Shown here piece after piece: positions 54,261 to 64,000 of a stretch of DNA of 64,000 bases; the stretch's first letter is position 1; each line of letters opens with the position of its first letter. Under the pieces are notes generated by a model, which worked only from the letters and a program-made list of their open reading frames with translations, was not told where the DNA came from and ran no database searches. Origin of the DNA: Ornithodoros turicata (taxonomy: Eukaryota > Arthropoda > Arachnida > Ixodida > Argasidae). Made by a program: the position numbers and the translations under genes. The stretch is taken from assembly GCF_037126465.1 (NCBI RefSeq), contig NC_088206.1, positions 67,025,687 through 67,089,686 on the forward strand, written 5' to 3'.

Positions 54261-54431
54261 TGACGCACCGTGTAATCACACAAAAGCAATTTTCCCCAGA
54301 ACAAGCATGCCTGGGGAAGATGCGTACAACGTCATAGCTTTACGCTGCCACGTGAGCGCGTGCGCTCGACGTCAGGTCTTTTCGTACTCTTCTAATATAC
54401 CATGGGAAATATCGTGCGGCTCGCCCAAGCT

Positions 54432-54600
54432 ATTCCGTAGCAGACGACAGGGACGATGGTGTCGTCTGCTATATGCACAGTGCATCACTTCCGGTATTTC
54501 GGCACGGTGCGGATGCTCAACATGAGACGCGATGGTACTACTTCCACCACAAGTTTTTATTTTCATTTTTTTGTTTCCTTCCACTATATTCGAGAGACAT
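54432..54600. repeat. GTCGTCTGC hairpin repeat, copy D
   Basis: CCGTAGCAGACGACAGG, GTCGTCTGCTA, then CTTCCACTATATTCGAG. Very close to copy A in the hairpin part. Confidence 0.65.
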
Positions 54601-55049
54601 ACCTCATCCCATCCGTGCCACAGCTTTATTTGACACACTCTCTGGAAGGTTTCCCCGCAACGTCAACCCCAAATGAAGCAGAACGGATCAGCGATCACAA
54701 GAACACACGCACGACGTTTCCCCAAACAGCATGAAAGGATGGGCTCCCTCCCCACCTTGCCTCCACCAATGATCTCCTCTTGTGGACTAACTCCTCCCCT
54801 GGGGGGAGGAGCCCACTCTTGCGTGATCCCACGAGGATACCGACAACAATGGAATGCGATTCGTAAACAGCAACCCTGAACGAATACGGTATACGAACGT
54901 AACAGCGCGCGTTGACCCAAGTCTGACAAACTGCATTAAGAGTATTGTTTCAGCAACGCGCAGTGCCACGTATCAGGCGTAACATTTGTCACGTGATTTG
55001 TGAGGATGCTCATGATATTGAAACAGAACTTCATCACCATAGCACATTC

Positions 55050-55165
55050 CTACTCTCTAAAAACACAACTTCACTGCATATATTGCCACGAACGATAGGG
55101 TTATCGCTTCTGATTCGAAGAGAGAGGGTGGCATACGCCTTTTTGTGCCAATCTGGACAGTCATG
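55050..55165. mobile_element. Half copy of the variant CACTCTTA foldback
   Basis: CTCTAAAAACACAACTTCAC, TGATTCGAAGAGAGAG and CATACGCCTTTTTGTG follow the left arm of copies 6 and 10. The right arm is absent. Confidence 0.7.
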
Positions 55166-55211
55166 TTTAGATGTCCGGAAAACTCGTTATCCGGACTACT
55201 TTCGCGGGAAC

Positions 55212-56142
55212 CAGGGATGGGCATAAATACATTTTTGAGTATTTAAATATAGATACAAAATACTTTGTTGAAAGGGGTATTTAAATACTCTTCGTAAATA
55301 CTTTTCAACATGAGTATTTAAATACAAAATATAAATACAGTATTTAAATACCGCAACTACTACCATAAATACTGTGAGGAAAATGTCATCTGGAATTACA
55401 GAAATAACGATGATCATAACGACAAATCAGCAACGAACAATAGCATTTATTTGTTAGACTTTCATGGTGATTTTAACATTAGAAGTTTCTCGAAGACAGC
55501 ATCTTTTAGGCATATTCTGTTCGGCCGTACAATCAAATTCGTAAAGGAGAACAGCATCTCCACAAGTGCCGATGAAAAAATGCTTGAATTAAATTTGACG
55601 AAGATGCTTCGTACAACACGGTAATTGGGTAGCCGCGACCGTCTGTCCGCAACAACAGTGAAAAACTTGCCATCTAAAATGGTTTGTCGCATGCGCATGC
55701 TAGCGCAAACACGGCATAACTGCGCCCCAAACATGCCCTTCTTCCCGAAAGGTTTCTTGTTTGCTCTAACCTGTCCAGAAATTATATTTAAAGCAAGCGA
55801 TACAAGAAAAGCAAGAGGTACTTTTCTGCTACTTGAGTAAGAAACAGGTACATCCTCACTAGTAGCTCGTGTTTCATAGTCAAGTAGCTGAAAAGTAGCG
55901 TTGGTTTCTCTTTTATCGCTCGCTTTAAATAAAATATCTGGTCACGTTAGAGCAAACACCCTGTGTACTGTATTTAGGTGTATTTATAAAGTATTTACAA
56001 GAATAAATACCAAAAAATTGGTATTTAAATATAATTATAAATACATTTTTCGAGTCTGTATTTAAATACAAAATATAAATACACGTATTTATATTTTAAA
56101 TAGTATTTTAATTATAATGTATTTAAATACTGCCCATCCCTG
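55212..56142. mobile_element. hAT-type non-autonomous element with perfect 8-bp duplication
   Basis: Ends CAGGGATGGGCA and TGCCCATCCCTG. The octamer GCGGGAAC stands on both sides (55204-55211 and 56143-56150), a clear hAT-size target duplication. The subterminal regions are dense in GTATTTAAATAC. 931 bp, no transposase frame. Confidence 0.9.
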
Positions 56143-56157
56143 GCGGGAACGAACCTG

Positions 56158-56305
56158 CCCCAGCAGCACAATGTACTGAAAGTCGAGTGCAATAGGGGTG
56201 GACGGGTAGGTGGAAGGCCTTGAACAGACTCGTAAAACTAAAGAACATTGATAAGGCACATACCGTCCACCCCCACTGGACTTTCAGTACATTGTGCTGC
56301 TTGGG
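56158..56305. mobile_element. Foldback with AGCAGCACAA arms, second core type
   Basis: CAGCAGCACAATGTACTGAA on the left faces TTCAGTACATTGTGCTGCTT on the right, with inner arms GGGGTGGACGG and CCGTCCACCCC. Eight bases after the hAT element at 55212-56142. Confidence 0.8.
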
Positions 56306-56309
56306 TGCT

Positions 56310-58170
56310 ACCACTGAATTTTGTCTCGGTTATCCGTAATTCGTTATCTGTATCCGTACAGCAAGTATACAGGAACCAATCTTCCAGGACCTATAGGTCA
56401 TTCTGATTCGCTTATCCGGAAAAGTGTCAACGTCTCTTGTCGCTGCTATTGCTGTGTTCGCATTGTTCCAGAAAAATGTCACATCTCACTGGGACATTTT
56501 GTACTGTTTGAGTACCCTTTCTTCAAAGGTCACTCCCTTTTGGTGTGTGCGGACACACAGTATAGAGATGGTAGACGATAAACGGAAGAGGTACCCTGTA
56601 CCCACAGAGCACAAGAAATCAAGAAATCCACATGTGACCGTCAATGTCCAGGCCATGCGAAAGTATCGCCTGTCTTTTGGCCTATGCCAGTGACATTTGC
56701 AAAAATGCAAAAACATGAGCGCGAGCCCAACTTTCTGAGACATTACCCTTCTATAAACAGAATTAAGAGTTCGAGGTAACTGGTTACTGTAACCTTTTTT
56801 TTTTTTTTTTGGAACTTGTAACTTAACACGGTACTTTTGCGCCGTGGTAACTTTCGGAGGAACTCGTTTCCTTTTCAGGTAACTTTGCCAAAGTAACTTA
56901 AGCTAAGTTCCAAGTTACTTTTAACTCGCTTTTCACTCACGTCCGCTTATTTTCTTGCTTTCTCTCCGGTTCGTTCATGGCATTTTATGCCACAAAGCGT
57001 GATATTCAATCAATGACAGTAGTATGTTGTGGAAGTATTGTGGACAATTGAGGAAGTAAGGACCGCTGCCATTGAAATGAAGCTGAACCATTGTGCGCCC
57101 ACAGGGAGTAAGATGCAAAGCGTTCGAATTGTTGGATATAAAGGAAAACTATCTAAGCGTGTTGCACTCCTCCGCAGGCAACTCAACGGCGAACTCAACT
57201 GCTCACGCGCGCTGCACCTGCGTAGCGCTATTTTGTGTCCGAAATAACTTGGAAGTAACTCGTTCTTTTTTAAGTAACTCCGTAACTGCGAGTTACATTT
57301 CAGGCTGAAGAACTTCGTTATTAACTTAGTTACATTTTTCACACGGTAACTTAACTCGTAACGAGTTCTTTTTGACGGGTAACTTCTCGATCTATGTAGG
57401 TGACGCAGCGGGTGCCGTGGCTGTGACCAAAAAATCTGTCACACGCGTGCCCACTAATTTCAGGCAGCTCACTTCGCACGATTTTTTAAGAAACCATCTT
57501 TTCCTTGTTTCCTTTTCTGGAGCTTATAAAGAGGACTCCCAAATTTTTCGGGTTTCCCCGGAAATTCGCTTGGTTCCGGTTATCCGGAAACTCGTCGTCC
57601 GGACAAAAAGGGACGACTCCCGAGGTGTCCGGATAATCGAGACACGACAATTGACCTCTCCCTGTTTGTAAACAGATGACGTCATTGTGTTCGACAGCGC
57701 CACCAATTTGGTAGAGTTGAACTACGCTCGAAGAACAAGGTCGCGCCACCACGGTCTTGAGGGGATTACGATGGTCCCAGAAAGGAAGGCGACCTTCGGT
57801 CCTACTTTCATTTCAGTATAGGAGGTAGCCAGCAATTGCCCATTCGTGGAACCCAGCCCTCCCCTCCCGATTTGTTTCGGTTTCAGTCTGTCTACCAACG
57901 TCATAATGACATTTCTTGGGTGGTGGTCTATTGACATCCCTCCAACCAACACCACGCAACATTGTGGTCACGTGCCAATAAAGTGATGGGACGATACACA
58001 TTCCTATCCCGATTTCGTTTCTTTCCTTTTTTTTTTTTTTTTACGTGACCTTGCACGGGAGAAAAATATAGCTCCACTTTTGCATGCCATATAAAAGATT
58101 GTACTATACCTCGAGATAACCACAAATCAAACGCCCGAGTCATCGGACCTCCGATTATATACGTTCCAGT
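56310..58170. other. Repeat-rich unassigned stretch
   Basis: From about 56775 to 57390 the sequence is dense in AGTTAC/GTAACT words on both strands, probably an old element with similar subterminal repeats. A T run is at 56800. No gene recognised. Confidence 0.45.
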
Positions 58171-59065
58171 GGTCGGATTCACAAAGAGCTCGTGCGACGG
58201 AATATGTCGTATCTCCGTCGTACTGGAAAGTTACGACGAAGTGTAGATTCACGAAGGGCGCGCGTCGCAAAATCTTCGCAGCTTACGGCGGAATCCTGCG
58301 AGAGCTCCCGAGCAGTCTTACGAAGAAAGATGGCGGCGTTATTTGGCAGCGGTGGATTTGGAGACGGCAAACGAAGACTCCGTACTACGCGCCAACGCAT
58401 TGCACTTTGCCACAGAACCTTCGAGACCATCCCCGAAGTGACATTTAGGCACTTTTTTGCTTGGTAACCTTCAACATATGCTTCAACTTTGTGCTCCGTA
58501 AAATCGGGTCGCAGGGATTTTTCGAGCATCCCCTACACCCCGCTAGGACACCCCCAACACCCCTCCAAATTGTCTGCGAGAAAGGCAAAAGAAGCCATAA
58601 AAGTTACAAAACTGGGTGCCACACACCGCTTACAAAACACCCTCCCCCACCCCCTCCCCGAGACGAACATACTGGGAATATATTTGCTGTGTTACCGAAC
58701 GCGTTTCGCCTGTGATTGCATGGCATCCATTATGGCTACCGAAAGACCGAGAGCACGTGCAGTAACAAAACATTTGGGGACGAACAACTTCGTCTTCTTC
58801 TAACGGGACGACTCTTATTGGTGAGATAACAAATTTTCGTCATCGTTACCATAGCGAAAACATAGTCTCGCACCCTTTGGCTGTTTCTCTCCGAGATGCA
58901 CGTGACAGGAAGCGAGCAACTTCCTCTTCCCCGTCAAAGGGGGTACCCTCTCCACTACGATAGCTTTGTGAATCGCGCTTACGACGCCGTCGTATACGCG
59001 CGTCGCAGGCTACGACGTCTTAGCGCATCTTAGCGTAACTTACGATCGCGTTTGTGAATCCGACC
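58171..59065. mobile_element. DNA element with GGTCGGATTCACAAA ends
   Basis: GGTCGGATTCACAAA is mirrored exactly by TTTGTGAATCCGACC. Subterminal regions are rich in CGTCGTA/TACGACG words on both strands. About 895 bp with no transposase frame and no clear target duplication. Confidence 0.8.
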
Positions 59066-59144
59066 CCAGAACCTTTTGTAGAACTCAACTCGTCAATGTC
59101 AGAGCATCTTCAAAGTTCGGCATTGAGGAGACATGGCTTGGTAT

Positions 59145-60167
59145 TAGAGCCCTGCACGGGCCGACTTTTCCGGGCCCGGCCCGGGCGCATCGAAAAATGG
59201 CCCGACCCGGGCCTGGACCTTCATGCGGCCCGGCCCGGCCCGGCCGGGTGACTCAGCGCGTAGATCTCGGCCTAGTATTTCCAGACGTGACGTAGGCGTT
59301 TCTAGCGCTTATCGCACAAATTTATAAGGAAATTTATAGTGCCACGAATCATCTTCGAGAAACTTCCAGGGCAGGCAGGAAACCGTACATCTCATCCCGG
59401 CGCATGCTGAAGAAGAAAGAAGCTTCCAGTACTTCCAGACACATCGCCTGCTCTCTGGCAAACGCACGTGCTGTTTCTAGACCTTTCGGCGCGACGCTTA
59501 AATGCTTGTGCGCTCCAGGCTGGAGCATTCTTTCTTTGGACTCAGTTGTGTCCAGAGAGCTATCACTCTTGTGCTTTTGCTACCAAGTAGTTCAGCAAAC
59601 CGTTTGCTGTTTATTCGACGACTCGCCGGCCCATTTCGCTTCGTGACAACAGGAACACAAGACACGGCCACAGCCATACAAGAACTGTCGGTTTGACACC
59701 ACAACAGCACGAGACCGGTCAACGTTACACTACCAAGTTTTTGTGGATGTATAGACGGTTCTGTCGACAAACTCCTCCCAATCCTTACCCCTCTCAGCAA
59801 GCTTTGCGAACATGTTTGTGAAATACGTGAGGAGTCAGGAGCAATGTAAAGTGGCTTTCAGAATGTTCTAGAGGCTCGAATCATATACGCATAATGCAGT
59901 GTCCCTTGCTTGTTTTTGCAAATGCGATGCACAGGAATGACGCAAGCACATGATGATATGAACTACGTGTAATAGTCCTCCATTGCGTGGAATTAGCTGC
60001 GTGACCCGGTCCAGCCTGACTCTCGGAAACATGTTTGTCGTCCCGGTCCCGGCCCGCGGTGTTTGCGTATATTGTCGGCCCGGGCCGGCCGGAAGCACAC
60101 AGCCAATAACAAAAGCCCGGCCCAGTCCGCGGGCCGGGTCGGGGGCCCGGGCCTGTGCAGGGCTCTA
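59145..60167. mobile_element. hAT-like element, CACGGGCC family, longest copy
   Basis: Ends TAGAGCCCTGCACGGGCC and GGCCTGTGCAGGGCTCTA-like. The flanks CTTGGTAT and GCTGGTAT suggest an 8-bp duplication with one small shift. The interior matches 14054-14645 over most of its length. No intact ORF. Confidence 0.85.
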
Positions 60168-60169
60168 GC

Positions 60170-61060
60170 TGGTATACATAGTAGCTGCTAAGACCTCTCG
60201 TTGAGTGAGCTGCCTGGAGTCTCGGTAAGAAGCCGCACAACGCCCATGTGTTGCATACTTGAATGTCACACTTCCATTGAGGATGGGACAAGACGCAATG
60301 CTCGCCCACATCCGTAGGAAGAGAAATGTGTATTGTCACCAAGTATAGGGAAGAAGAGAGAAAACCAAACCATGTCTTGTCACCATGTATTGTCATCAGT
60401 GTACGAGAGCGTCACAGGGGCTGACTCCCTAAAATGTCTCAAAGGGACCTATACTATAACATAATCTGAATGCCCAGCTTTGGCCAGAACGTATATATAT
60501 CTGCTCAGGGGTTGATGTACGTGCTATAGTTGTCCGTAGCATTGAAGGTGCGCAAGCGCTCGATGTCACCAGCCGCCGCACGAACTCCACCGCACCTTTT
60601 AAAAATGTCTCTCTCTGTAAATATCTCTGCGGATACCGGCGTCAACGAGTTGGATATCACCTCTGTTACGCTACGGGTGTTTTCCTCGTGCAGCGCTCCA
60701 CAGCGCGGGATACGCATCCAAGAGTGGCGGAATGTTGCGTACGTGCCAACGGCACAATCTACATGGCCACCTAATGGTCAAGCACGTTAGTACCACCGGC
60801 ATCTTCAAATAGGACCGCGACGACGTCTGCCACCGCCTATGGCAAAGTGCACAGCTCCGAGCACTGCACTCTCTCTGCGAAGGGCTCGGCGAATCCCTGC
60901 TATAGGACAAGATTTAGCACTTCTGCTAGTACGGACGTGCCAAAGACATTGTTGGGGTTTCCAATGTGGCTAAACAAACTTAAACTAAAGGAAAGCTGAA
61001 ATGTATCACTAGATTATCTTAGAACAATCCAAAGGCACAGGCAAAATTACACCAAATAAG
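60170..61060. other. Unassigned sequence with a possible LINE 3' frame
   Basis: A minus-strand frame (60505-60717) ends in TFNATDNYSTYINP and a stop; composition looks coding, but I cannot name the family. Confidence 0.3.
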
Positions 61061-61067
61061 CCATAGG

Positions 61068-61240
61068 TAGCCAACAACTTTTCTTTGGGCAACAGGCAAA
61101 AGAAAGTCAAACCAAAAAAATGTCAAAGATGGTCTGTAGATTTTGTTTTGGCAACCGGCCAAAGAAAGTCAAACCAAAAAACAGCCAAAGGTAGTCTATA
61201 GATTTTGTTTGGGCACTGGTCCAAAGAAAGTCAAAGTCAA
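61068..61240. repeat. 62-63-bp tandem repeat
   Basis: Three partial units share AAAGAAAGTCAAACCAAAAA and GTCT(G/A)TAGATTTTGTTT, spaced 62-63 bases. Confidence 0.75.
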
Positions 61241-61244
61241 AAGA

Positions 61245-63320
61245 AATACCAAACAACCAAAAGGATGTCCAAACAATGTCAATTGACAGGCAAAGTTCAT
61301 TTTCATAAGGGGCCACCCTGTGCTGCAATGCAGCGGGAAATCCACACGTCTGGTAATTGATCTGGACTGCCAGATGAAGGAACCATTACCTATCGCGATG
61401 CGGGACGGGAGGCAGGAAGAGAAACTGAATGACACTCCGCTGAATCCGGGGCACGCCAACCAGGACCTCAACTCCGTGCCACAGCGTATCGGGCACAAGG
61501 CAGTGATAAAACGCACGCTCCGCATGCAGTTTCGTGACAAGCGCGGAATGGACAGGAAGGAGTGGCAACTCCGAACCGAGACAGACGGTCCCGAAGCGGT
61601 AAAACGCCGTGTGCCGGGCGCCATTGTAGGCTAGCTCGACGGGCCTCCGCGGTGACAAGACGAAAAGCAACCTGCTGGGAAACGCCAAGATACCACAGCC
61701 GCCGGAGGCATGAGGAGTAGCTCCAAGAGGGACTTGTACAGGCGATTGACAGACCACGTAGATGCGTTCACCAGGGTAGGATTCACGCAGGCGTCACATG
61801 GAGGAGACATACTCTTTAAGGTGAGCTGCGACAAACTCAGATCGAGGCCTATACCCAGCGAAAAAGCAGTAAAAGAAACCTTGTTATAGAAACCTTATAA
61901 GGACCCAGGAGGTACTGCGACAGATCATGCGTAAGGGTGCTACGGCTCCAAGAGTGCATCAAAAATGAGATACGCGCATAGTACGCCGAATTTAGATAGC
62001 AAGTGATGAATTTAGGAAAACGAGCGCGTCAACGATGGAAGATGGAAGTCACTGAAAAGGTTAGCCAGCTGTAGGGCTCGAATGTATTTGTCCTTTCTAT
62101 TTTGTTCCAGCCTATCAGAACGTCAGTTCTCTCACGAGCGCGTCAAGTTTAGCGGAATTGAGCAGAAAACGGAAGGCAACCAGTGATTTCCCCAGAAATT
62201 CACTACGGGGGGGGGGGGGGGGTGCCGAGCTTTCAACGGGGGGTCATTGTCGGTGGAGGTTCCACTTACGGAATTTTTCTTAGACACGGAAATAATCATG
62301 GCACAATGGTGACATTTCTGCACAGCTTTCCCGGTTTATTCGTACATGTTACTTTAGCACACAGTACATTAGAATAGAGATTCATTGTGAACGGCATTTC
62401 AACATTAAGATGCATAATCACACGACCGACAAACATAAGGGACCACCATCTTGTCAACCAACACCTAGCAGTCAACGGTGAAAACCTTAGAATACCTCGC
62501 TTGGTTGAGTTGGGCGCAAATGGCTCTTGATGATCCACATTGAGTTTGCGTGCCCGCGCGCATTTTTGCTCGTACATACGCGCAATATATGCATAGCACA
62601 GTCACTTTCAAATGATTTTGGACAAATGCATGGTACGATCATTTACATGACTGTGGTCCTACAGCCCAAGTTTGAGAGTACGGGATGTAATTCGCTGCGC
62701 CGGACTCACTACCGGAACGTGTTGGTGGCCGAGCTGGGTGGGGTCACATGAGAAATTTCAGGGGGGTGTTGCAAAAATGCAGGGAGGGTGTACACCCCCC
62801 CTGAGGGGGGTGTAGGGAAATCCCTGAAACGCATGGCAGCCCCCGTGTGGTCACGCTTTTTTTGAGCGAGTCCGACCCTCCTGCTGTCAAAAGCTTTTGT
62901 CTGGTCGAACGAGGCTAATACCGCTGTTAGCTGTCTCAGCTTAATTAACCATTGGATGGCGTCACGAATGGCCATCCTGTGGAAGACCGATGACCTGCTT
63001 ATCTGAAAAGGTTTTATGCACAACGATTACTTCGGTGTCACAGATGAAAATCAATCGCCGCCTATTTACACGAGGGTGGCACGCTGCCTATATGTGTGTG
63101 TATTGGCATCGAGACGGAAGAACAGTCACAAGGACTGGCTCCCATATAACTATCTCAACAAGCTATAGGACTAAAACTAGAACTAGTGCAATACCAACAC
63201 CTGCTTGTGAAATCACGTCACGTTAAGGATTGCTGTTCGTGCTTGTGTCGCCGTGCAACAGACCAAGACTACGGAGAGTTGCGTATACGGGATAACGGCA
63301 CGAAGGAAAGTAATGCTTAT
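61245..63320. other. Unassigned, possibly decayed retrotransposon sequence
   Basis: Frames at 61320-61757 on both strands look coding-like but lack a motif I can identify. A G run lies at 62208-62221 and a GTACACCCCCCCTGAGGGGGGTGTAG-type hairpin near 62790-62815. Confidence 0.35.
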
Positions 63321-63321
63321 G

Positions 63322-63761
63322 GCGAATTCGGGTGGTCATTTCGGAGCAACTTTTTTTGCCAGATCTCGAGCTGTCATGTTCGCTTGGTCAAAATGAAGCA
63401 AATCTCGCATGTTCGTGTGGCGCTTTCCGAGCGCTCGGAATTTGCTAGCTAGCACTTTTTTTGCCTGGTCTCAAAACGATCGAGCAGCAGGATGCTCAAC
63501 TGTATCCGGTGTCGTCACATCCGCACTACAACGGTGGCGCGTGCCCTCATTGGCCCGCATGTTGAAATCACGTGGTTTAGCAGACGACAGAACTCGAAGA
63601 CTTGTGACCGCGACGCCCCTAGCGTGATCCAAGTACCTAAAACCGCTAGATTCCTAGCAATCATGTTCGGTGGCAACGGTCACGTGATCCAGCTCGGTCG
63701 CCGACCTAGCAATTTCCGAGCGATCGGCCGTTTTGCTACGAAATGACCACCCGAATTCGCT
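63322..63761. mobile_element. MITE with GCGAATTCGGGTGGTCATTT ends
   Basis: GCGAATTCGGGTGGTCATTT is mirrored exactly at 63742-63761. 440 bp, with one GCAGACGAC motif inside. No ORF. Confidence 0.8.
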
Positions 63762-64000
63762 ATTAGTAGCGGACAACGTACCTTCCATGCGTTTCTTCGA
63801 ATAGCACAGACGAAGTTAGCCAGCGTCTTCCGAACTCCACAGCACCAAGGACTGCTCTCTCCCTGTGTATAGAACTCTGCGAACACCCGCTCGAACGAGG
63901 CTTAGAACGTGTGACGGTCCCTGAGCGCGACCGCCGTGTACCGCTGGTAGTTTATCCCTAAGAGAATGAACTGCCGTCTATCCCGGATTGGAACGGGGAG

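Overview
The window is eukaryotic nuclear DNA, most likely from an arachnid and probably a tick. Every recognisable gene is a conserved animal gene, most are split by short introns, and the space between is packed with short non-autonomous DNA transposons, a tRNA-derived SINE of the tick Ruka type and decayed LINE pieces. The tick assignment rests on recalled repeat character and protein similarity, so it is an inference. The genes were rebuilt by hand from splice sites, reading phase and family alignment.

Layout. 0.5-6.1 kb (-): MUS81, the XPF-family structure-specific nuclease, 13 exons. 6.4-7.1 kb (-): an unidentified intronless 214-residue ORF with a zinc-finger-like motif and an acidic tail. 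7.5-8.0 kb (+): NDUFB1, preceded by a 55-residue membrane-type ORF in its leader. 9.3-10.5 kb (+): a short ataxin-3 deubiquitinase without the polyglutamine region. 10.9-11.3 kb (-): intronless TAF10. 12.1-13.6 kb (+): a B3GAT3-like glucuronosyltransferase. 15.2-23.0 kb (-): RIOX1/NO66 JmjC oxygenase, 16 exons. 26.1-40.8 kb (-): a PROP1/UNC-42-like paired-type homeobox gene with an 11.3 kb intron full of foldback elements; its last intron holds a U2 snRNA gene on the opposite strand. From 41 to 64 kb I find no confident host gene, only transposon remains, foldbacks, a LINE reverse-transcriptase relic and unassigned sequence.

The genes do not form one pathway. The 0.5-23 kb half is a compact block of housekeeping genes (DNA repair, respiratory complex I, ubiquitin removal, TFIID/SAGA, proteoglycan linker synthesis, histone/ribosomal-protein oxygenation). 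The second half is gene-poor and holds one developmental regulator.

Most worth a second look: three consecutive MUS81 introns that all appear to start with GCACGT instead of GT; a structurally intact but divergent U2 snRNA whose branch-site recognition element differs from the usual one by one base; the 9-mer GTCGTCTGC, present 21 times where about 0.5 is expected; and an expansion of near-perfect foldback elements inside the homeobox intron.
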